Assembly (NCBI RefSeq): GCF_000003605.2 | Contig: NW_003109110.1 | Location: forward strand, 99,084-123,923 | DNA from: Saccoglossus kowalevskii | Lineage: Eukaryota; Hemichordata; Enteropneusta; Harrimaniidae | DNA length: 24,840 nucleotides | Direction: 5' to 3' | Shown: positions 20,501-24,840 of the stretch, one piece after another | How the letters are laid out: each line of letters opens with the position of its first letter | Numbering within the stretch: the first letter of the stretch is position 1 | Notes under the pieces: model-generated | Database searches by the model: none | What the model was told of the DNA's origin: nothing | Seen by the model: only the letters and a program-made list of their open reading frames with translations | Program-made: the position numbers and the translations under genes

Positions 20501-23372
20501 TTTATTATCTGGGCCGTTTGTTTGGTTCACAGTCGTCAACACATTTCTCGGATCGAAGTACGTGAGAGTACCAAGATATGCCACGTGGGTGTTGCTATTT
20601 TGGGTGCTCTGTCATATCCTTGTAGGAATGTTTTACGAAATATTGAACTGCGTCAACAACGAATCAAGTAAGTATTATAAGTAGTACCTGGAGCTGACAA
20701 AGGGGGCACTTTAGATAAGATTGTGTTTTTATAGGGGAGATAATGAAAGAAATCTAAATATGATTATAAGAGCTTGAAAATGATGCACTTCCGCAATTCA
20801 GGTTCACGGGCGGCGTTGTTTTCGGTTTCTGTGGTATCTGTGTCAACTCATGTTCTACTCAAGCTGATATCTCAAGAACAACTAGCTGTATTTAAATGAA
20901 CCTTGGCACGCAGCTTTTATATCACGAACACGATAACCGCGCGTCATGTCATGTTGGCTGTTTGTATATTTTGATATTTTTTTTATTAGACGCATAAAAT
21001 CCTTAGGAAAGGATAAAAAGGGTCTTACAGAAAGAAATTAAAAACAAACAAACTACAATCTAAAAAATAAAACAAAAAATAGAAACTTTTCTAAAAAAAA
21101 AATAAAACAAGTCAAAAACAAAAAAGTATATGCAAATATTTAATTCGAGAGTAAATAACATTTCAACTATGGATTGAAACTAAATGCTACATATTTTTTG
21201 TCTGGGTTCGTTATCAAATCCATCATTATGTTCATCAAGCAGTGTGTAGTCAGTGGTATTACAGTAAAACATGTTGAAAAAGCGGCATGCAAATTTAGCG
21301 AATTGTGGTAAAATGTTGATTTAGCGAATCTCTCTTGTCATTGCTGATTCTTTGTTTGGCGGCCATTTTGAATTGATAATAAAGTCATTAGCGACATCTT
21401 GAATTAGCGAATCAGTTCTCTCGCTAAATTCGCGAAAAAAACATGCTCGCGCGAAAAAGACATGTTTTACAGTTTATTCGTTGAAATAGTCCCAAAAAAT
21501 CTTGGTATCCTCGCGTCACGTGTTTGTTTCTCTCCCATCATCGGGTTCTCTGCTCAAAATACAATGATCAGTAAAACACTGAACGCGATGGCGGGAGAGG
21601 GTGGATTTTCAGTGACATGTCTGTAGTTATTTGGTCGTAGATATAAAACAACGGCAGACAAAGAGAAACTGAGACGGCTATCTAGCCTACAGCGTTACAA
21701 ACATTAATATAATTTAATATGTAGCTGTACGAAAAACAAAATGGCGTCCAAGGGTTTATTTTATGAATTATTCCAATCTATTCCAGCCGCCTTCACGTCA
21801 TACAAGATGTATTCTGCAGTCAAATCAGATGCTAGCAGTAAGTGAATTTTCATGAGATGTACGGGCATCTACGAATCGTACACAAATCTTATGCATACCT
21901 GGCTTGCAGCTAGTGCTGTTGACATTGCATAGAGACCAGTATATTTAGACGAGAAAATAGAATCTCCCAAAGTACATTTAAATTGGAATTGTGTGTAACA
22001 TTTTTTGTGCAAAATATGAGAATTGTCCCAGACAGAATTAATATTCAAATTTAATTATTCATAGCTACTGTTCATATGTATTTCAAATATTACAACTTGA
22101 ATCATACATATATGCTTAAGGCAGATATATACTAGTAGTGATTTTTTTTATTATTTGCTATTTGTAGCTAAAGCAGAAGCGGATGCAATAAAAAGACAGC
22201 AAGGTGAGTCCGACCGTACACACAAGTTTGCTAGTTCTCTCGAGGGAGCACGGCCCAACAACATTCCCATACTCTCATATATTATGAGGGAAATTGAAGG
22301 TGGTTCTTGACCCCTTTATTGTTATTGTTAAGTTATTGTTGCTTTGAATGTTTTCAGCAAGAGTATTCAAATCGTCACCGTAAAAATATATAAATATATG
22401 ATTTTAGTCGTCAATGAAGACAAACACAGCTTTGAACACGATTTCCGTGCTTTAAACGATGTCGACTTCACTCATCAGCGAAAATGTTCGTCACATAAGC
22501 GATACATTGATAGGGGCGACATTTACAGGAAATCCTATTGTGGTTTTGTTCAGAAGAGTGGTTGTGTAAACACGACTTTAATAGCGTGTATCTGTCCATC
22601 ATTACGGCAACCCCCCCCCCAGCTCAGACCAGATGGTTCTATTTGCAACCACTAGATTATCTGAATACGACCTATTTTTCACAGAGCCAATGAATCAAAC
22701 TGGAGTTGAAATGCAGTCTGTAAATACCCAGGAATCAAACATTGACCCATATGACAACTACGGAATGGGTACAGTTAAAAAACAACCACCACCGCATGTA
22801 AGTAAACACATTAAATATGTTACAGTGTCTAGCGATATTTATGTTCGAGTAAGTTATCAAATCTACCATCGTGTTCATCCTCGTTCGTAGCTAGCAGTGT
22901 CTTCAAATACTCAATTACGCATATAAATATATAATCATCACACCATAGGATTGGTAAGTATTTATTTGCTTATGTAGCCCAATATGGACTCGGAGTCGCT
23001 AAAGCACAAATAGTATGGACATCCTTAACTCGTGCGTGTTAACCTACTTTGAATGAGCATACAATTTGGTCGATTACCACGCATTCCAGAGCCAATGGTC
23101 TTTTAGGTTCTACACGTGATGCGATCTGGATAGCCATTTCCACTTTCTAAGTTCGACGATCACTGATCAGGTTGCTTCATGCGGACACTTGACTCTTGTT
23201 AGTCGTCAAACCTTGTCATTGTAAACTCGCTGTGTTTTTTTTCTGTTTCACACCCTGCTTCTTTTGTTCATTTCAGAATTCCGTGTTGCGGACCACTGTA
23301 CTCTGTATTTACATCGTGTTTACTGTTGCTGTCGTAGTGTATTTGATAGTGGAAGTATCATTGAGAGACTAG
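14523..23372 (+). CDS. FRRS1-like: FRRS1-like DOMON / cytochrome b561 membrane reductase, 494 aa
   Basis: Probable transmembrane electron-transfer protein that reduces ferric chelates or another acceptor using ascorbate-type donors; activity is inferred from the family. Exons: 14523-14582, 15182-15400, 16573-16674, 17111-17270, 18550-18684, 19028-19143, 19393-19497, 19612-19709, 19908-19966, 20533-20667, 21787-21837, 22168-22203, 22685-22797, 23277-23372. All introns are GT-AG and all phases agree, giving exactly 495 codons with TAG. Layout: signal peptide (about 1-20), DOMON domain (about 28-175, with Cys32, 38, 45, 50, 101, 144), linker, then five b561 helices (about 226-247, 266-287, 304-324, 336-358, 369-390), a polar tail (391-463) and a final helix (466-490). 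Candidate heme ligands are His225 (KTHG), His266 (FHR), His304 (HAIIGC) and His340 (WAHW). Unlike FRRS1, no Reeler domain precedes DOMON. A closer relation to other DOMON-b561 proteins is possible. Confidence 0.93.
15182..15400 (+). CDS. Reductase exon 2, DOMON first half
   Basis: 73 codons, phase 0 on both sides. It encodes a Cys-rich start (CGVTKSCFHDPPYCKTPDC) and then strands LITWED and DWVGFGLSRDKEM, the hallmark opening of FRRS1-type DOMON domains. The frame stays open into the intron to 15703, so the long ORF seen there is read-through. Confidence 0.93.
16573..16674 (+). CDS. Reductase exon 3, DOMON middle
   Basis: 34 codons, phase 0 on both sides, DDTDVWACMEL through NQQLDQ. It continues the DOMON sandwich (the D-D-x-D-V-x-x-C pattern follows GLSRDKEM in the family). 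Confidence 0.92.
17016..17042. repeat. Perfect 12-bp hairpin upstream of exon 4
   Basis: Arms GTTTAACCACAG and CTGTGGTTAAAC flank a 3-base loop (TCC). The hairpin ends 68 bases before the exon at 17111, in the usual range just upstream of the branch point. Confidence 0.75.
17111..17270 (+). CDS. Reductase exon 4, DOMON end
   Basis: 160 bases, phase 0 in and phase 1 out. It encodes the last DOMON strands: FQYTYWNGLMECTFDR, then FDLRDGPYYMITAFGP, and ends in a Gly/Pro hinge (SAPGPG). Confidence 0.93.
17864..18114. repeat. Foldback element of about 250 bp
   Basis: The left arm CGACGACTTTCCCGGAAGT (17872-17890) is matched inverted by ACTTCCGAGAAAGTCGTC (18087-18104), with weaker pairing continuing outward through ATCACT/ACTATCAC. 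It lies in the intron between exons 4 and 5 and directly abuts the element at 18117. Confidence 0.6.
18117..18345. repeat. MITE-like element A with GCCCTCTAG termini
   Basis: The left end GCGCGCCCTCTAGTAGC (about 18121) is matched inverted by GCTAGAGGGCC at the right (about 18328-18338). The size is near 225 bp. The internal CAGTTTTTCTAT block and the ACACCTACGCCATTT region resemble the element at 20116. The termini fit the CTCF core (AGAGGGCGC). Confidence 0.55.
18550..18684 (+). CDS. Reductase exon 5, linker and first heme histidine
   Basis: 135 bases, two completing Asp181, 44 codons, one base of Gly226. It reads DSVYARKEKLGQHG onward to RTPGSYKTH and joins the next exon to give KTHGALM, the start of the b561 core. 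The acceptor (CTTCAAACTACAG) is good and the donor is GTACGT. Several weaker in-frame AGs lie further in (18581, 18594, 18612), so the left limit carries some doubt. It is symmetric (phase 1/1) and could be skipped in frame. Confidence 0.82.
19028..19143 (+). CDS. Reductase exon 6, b561 helix 1
   Basis: 116 bases, phase 1 in and 0 out. It encodes ALMITAWIGFASVALILARY and then FKHMWPN. The ALM-x-x-AW and ARYFK patterns are typical of the first core helix of FRRS1-type b561 domains. Confidence 0.93.
19393..19497 (+). CDS. Reductase exon 7, b561 helix 2
   Basis: 35 codons, phase 0/0. FHR with candidate heme ligand His266, a hydrophobic helix, then NGGW, matching the GGW turn of the family. Confidence 0.94.
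19612..19709 (+). CDS. Reductase exon 8, b561 helix 3
   Basis: 98 bases, phase 0 in and 2 out. HIHAIIGC (ligand candidate His304) is followed by the NPILAIFR end of the helix. Confidence 0.94.
19908..19966 (+). CDS. Reductase exon 9, b561 helix 4 start
   Basis: 59 bases, phase 2 in and 1 out. RWMFSWAHWAIGTTTHILA carries candidate ligand His340 in the W-x-H-W motif. Confidence 0.92.
20116..20348. repeat. MITE-like element B with CTACCAGTGCGCCCTCTAG termini
   Basis: The left end (20116-20138) pairs with the inverted right end (about 20325-20348): CTACCAGT-GCGCCCTCTAGCGAC against CTACAAGTAATGCCCTCTCGCGAC. It is about 233 bp, non-coding, and lies in the intron between exons 9 and 10. Its interior shares blocks with element A. 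Confidence 0.65.
20533..20667 (+). CDS. Reductase exon 10, helix 4 end and helix 5
   Basis: 135 bases, phase 1/1. VNTFLGSKYVRVPRYATW leads into VLLFWVLCHILVGMFYEIL, the last core helix, and ends CVNNES at the cytoplasmic tail. Confidence 0.93.
20985..21130 (+). repeat. A-rich low-complexity tract
   Basis: Intronic stretch dominated by A runs broken by single C or T (AAACAAAC and AAATAAAAC patterns). It may be the tail of an old retroposon, but no body was recognised upstream. Confidence 0.5.
21260..21473. repeat. 214-bp foldback element, TACAGTAAAACATG ends
   Basis: The left end (21260-21305) and inverted right end (about 21420-21473) share GTAAAACATGT, a run of A/T with GCG, GCATG and AAATTTAGCGA. 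There is no coding potential. The outer bases match those of the element at 8847-9059. Confidence 0.7.
21741..21837 (+). CDS. Possible alternative first exon (tail-only isoform)
   Basis: An ATG with near-optimal context (AAAATGG) opens MASKGLFYELFQSIP, which runs without a stop, in frame, straight through the acceptor of exon 11 into AAFTSYKMY. Spliced on, it would give about 113 residues: the polar tail and the final helix only. A TATA-like ATATAAAA at 21641 lies 100 bases upstream. Chance openness over 15 codons is quite possible. Confidence 0.3.
21787..21837 (+). CDS. Reductase exon 11, tail
   Basis: 51 bases, phase 1/1, encoding TAFTSYKMYSAVKSDAS in the cytoplasmic tail. The acceptor is CTATTCCAG and the donor GTAAGT. 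Small and symmetric, so skippable. Confidence 0.85.
22168..22203 (+). CDS. Reductase exon 12, tail microexon
   Basis: 36 bases, phase 1/1, TKAEADAIKRQQ plus one base. The acceptor TATTTGTAG and donor GTGAGT are both good, and the frame agrees on both sides. Confidence 0.8.
22685..22797 (+). CDS. Reductase exon 13, tail
   Basis: 113 bases, phase 1 in and 0 out. A polar stretch with EPMNQTGVEMQSVNTQ, DPYDNYGMG and the proline patch KKQPPPH. No domain was recognised. Confidence 0.88.
23277..23372 (+). CDS. Reductase exon 14, C-terminal membrane helix
   Basis: 31 codons and TAG. NSVLRTTVLCIYIVFTVAVV through YLIVEVSLRD is a single hydrophobic helix after the polar tail, as in FRRS1-type proteins. 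The acceptor is strong (pyrimidine tract then TTTCAG). Confidence 0.92.
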   Translation, partial: NSVLRTTVLCIYIVFTVAVVVYLIVEVSLRD

Positions 23373-23787
23373 ACATTCTTATTTGGGAATTTCAGCGAAG
23401 ATGGTTTTATATTTTAAGATATAATTTGTTATATTTGTATTAATCATTATATATGCATCTCGGGTGCATTGGTAGTACGTGTTATAACATAGAGGTGTTT
23501 CAACTCTGTTATTTGGCCTCTACTGATGAAGTCGATATTTGTTTCTATTTCAGCTGTAGTTGTACATTTTATACATGCCATAAATTCAATGTATAAGGCA
23601 CAGCATTCTTCTCGCTTCTATACACGTTTTAGATGTTACGTGTACGAAACACCTACTTCATTTACGACCGTCTGGGGTAAGTTGCAAAAGACAATCAAAT
23701 AATAGCCGGGGAAAAATTAGCGTGGTCGTTTCCTTTGTATTGTTAACGTGCCCTGTGTCAAAGGAACAAACTGAACTCCCAGGAAAA

Positions 23788-23793
23788 AATAAA
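23788..23793 (+). terminator. Poly(A) signal of the reductase gene
   Basis: AATAAA, the first canonical signal I see after the stop at 23372, giving a 3' UTR of about 430 bases. Confidence 0.5.
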
Positions 23794-23799
23794 GCCTTA

Positions 23800-24840
23800 C
23801 TCAGTAAGTGTACGTTGTTTACAAATCCCAATTTTAGAAGATTCGCTTAAATTCATCATTATCTATCTGCAATCTCGACATGTTATGGAGTATATATTGG
23901 TTAGGAGATGGTGCGTGCAAATTGGAATGTAACTGTAAAGTGAAAATTATGTCAGAAACTACTATGAAAATTATGAAAATAATTACATAAATTAAAGCGG
24001 CAATAGCTGTAACTGTCAATCTTTTACTCCCATTTTTATTTTGAATAAAACATTTTCTGTATCATTCGTGTATCATTCAATTTTTAACGGCCATCACCGA
24101 AATGTCAACACTGAAAGCATAGCGAGGAATATGGGTGTCAGGATCACCAGAGGGCGCCATCTATTGAAAACAAGTTTTGTCAAGCGAAAACCGGAAATAC
24201 GGTACGAGATAACGACTTTCTGGGACCCGGGCGAATTGTCAAATACGTCGCTTTCATTTGAGGTTAAGCCTATCTCCGACGGTCTCCCACTGATGTTATG
24301 TGTCATTTCCAATAATAGTGTGCGTCGTGTGTCACAATGTGTAAGTGTACATAAGTAAAATATTGATGAAAAAAGATAAAAAAAAAGTGTTGTCTTAATG
24401 TATTTATGAATATTCATAAGCAATGTTGAACTATGTATTCAAGTTTGACCGTTAAACCATCAATCGTGTCCACTTAGGCATAACTGTTTTTTTTCTAAGG
24501 CAATGTATAAAATATCTTTATAACATGTATCTCGTGGTACATTCAAATTGATAAGATTGATTCTATTGACCAGAGAAGCCTATTTCCTTCTACGTCTTTC
24601 CCTCAATCATGACCGAATTACGTTTAACGTAGACCCCATCACATTTATTTAAGACGCTTGAAATGAATCATTCCCAGATAATTATTTTACATAGTGTAGT
24701 TTATATAGACTGTCGACAGTTCTCGGGCCTAATAAAGAGTCACTTATTTTCAAACGCCATAGGCCGTTTCAACGCCAGGGCCGTAAGGCCCTAGAGACTG
24801 TTATAGCATGTAACGCCCTCAGCATTTCGTAAACACACCT
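23800..24840. other. Downstream flank
   Basis: The overlapping open frames of about 105 codons on both strands (24041-24423) mirror each other and match no family I know. A CTCF-like CACCAGAGGGCGCC lies at 24147-24160, further AATAAA motifs at 24044 and 24731, and a small AGGGCC/GGCCCT hairpin at 24777-24792. Confidence 0.45.
24147..24160 (+). promoter_or_regulatory. CTCF-like site
   Basis: CACCAGAGGGCGCC fits the conserved bilaterian CTCF core (CCASYAGAGGGCR). Unlike the sites at 18121 and 20125, it shows no inverted partner nearby. Confidence 0.35.

Noticed and set aside
24041-24423. Overlapping sense and antisense frames of about 105 codons downstream of the reductase
   Set aside because: Mirror-image openness, no recognisable domain, and position in the 3' flank; most likely chance.

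Overview
This is eukaryotic nuclear DNA from a metazoan. It is AT-rich, has canonical GT-AG introns, and is crowded with small foldback (MITE-like) repeats. The two recognisable genes, the repeat style and the GACGGAC-rich interspersed element fit a marine lophotrochozoan, most likely a mollusc. The taxon is inferred from general character, not from a diagnostic marker. No rRNA, tRNA, CRISPR or prokaryotic-type operon was seen.

Two split genes lie head to head. On the minus strand (10231 down to 5437) is a seven-exon gene for an amidohydrolase of the COG3618 / Amidohydro_2 type, a TIM-barrel metal-dependent lactonase/hydrolase family. Its exons join in phase and would give about 297 residues. 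However, exon 1 is two bases short exactly inside the Asp-x-His-x-His metal-binding motif, so the gene as printed is frameshifted. On the plus strand (14523 to 23372, with a likely 5' UTR exon ending at 13179) is a fourteen-coding-exon gene for a 494-residue membrane reductase. Its parts are a signal peptide, a DOMON domain, a cytochrome b561 core with four candidate heme histidines, a polar tail and a C-terminal membrane helix. This is the ferric-chelate reductase 1 (FRRS1) type but without the N-terminal Reeler domain. One coding exon (18550-18684) carries the first heme histidine and is a symmetric 1/1 cassette.

Region by region: 1-5220 is mostly non-coding, with one orphan exon-like ORF at 1902-2036, a long perfect hairpin at 3766-3803 and two palindromes. 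5437-10231 holds the amidohydrolase, whose introns contain a GACGGAC-type repeat (5807-6196) and two foldback elements. 10232-12960 is the divergent intergenic/promoter interval. 12960-23372 is the reductase gene, with a degenerate minisatellite in the first intron and several foldback elements in later introns. Two of those elements have termini resembling CTCF binding sites. 23373-24840 is 3' UTR and flank with a poly(A) signal at 23788.

I see no reason to link the two genes functionally. The points most worth a second look are the frameshift in the amidohydrolase metal site, the heme-ligand cassette exon, a possible internal promoter producing a tail-only isoform, and the foldback elements with CTCF-like ends.
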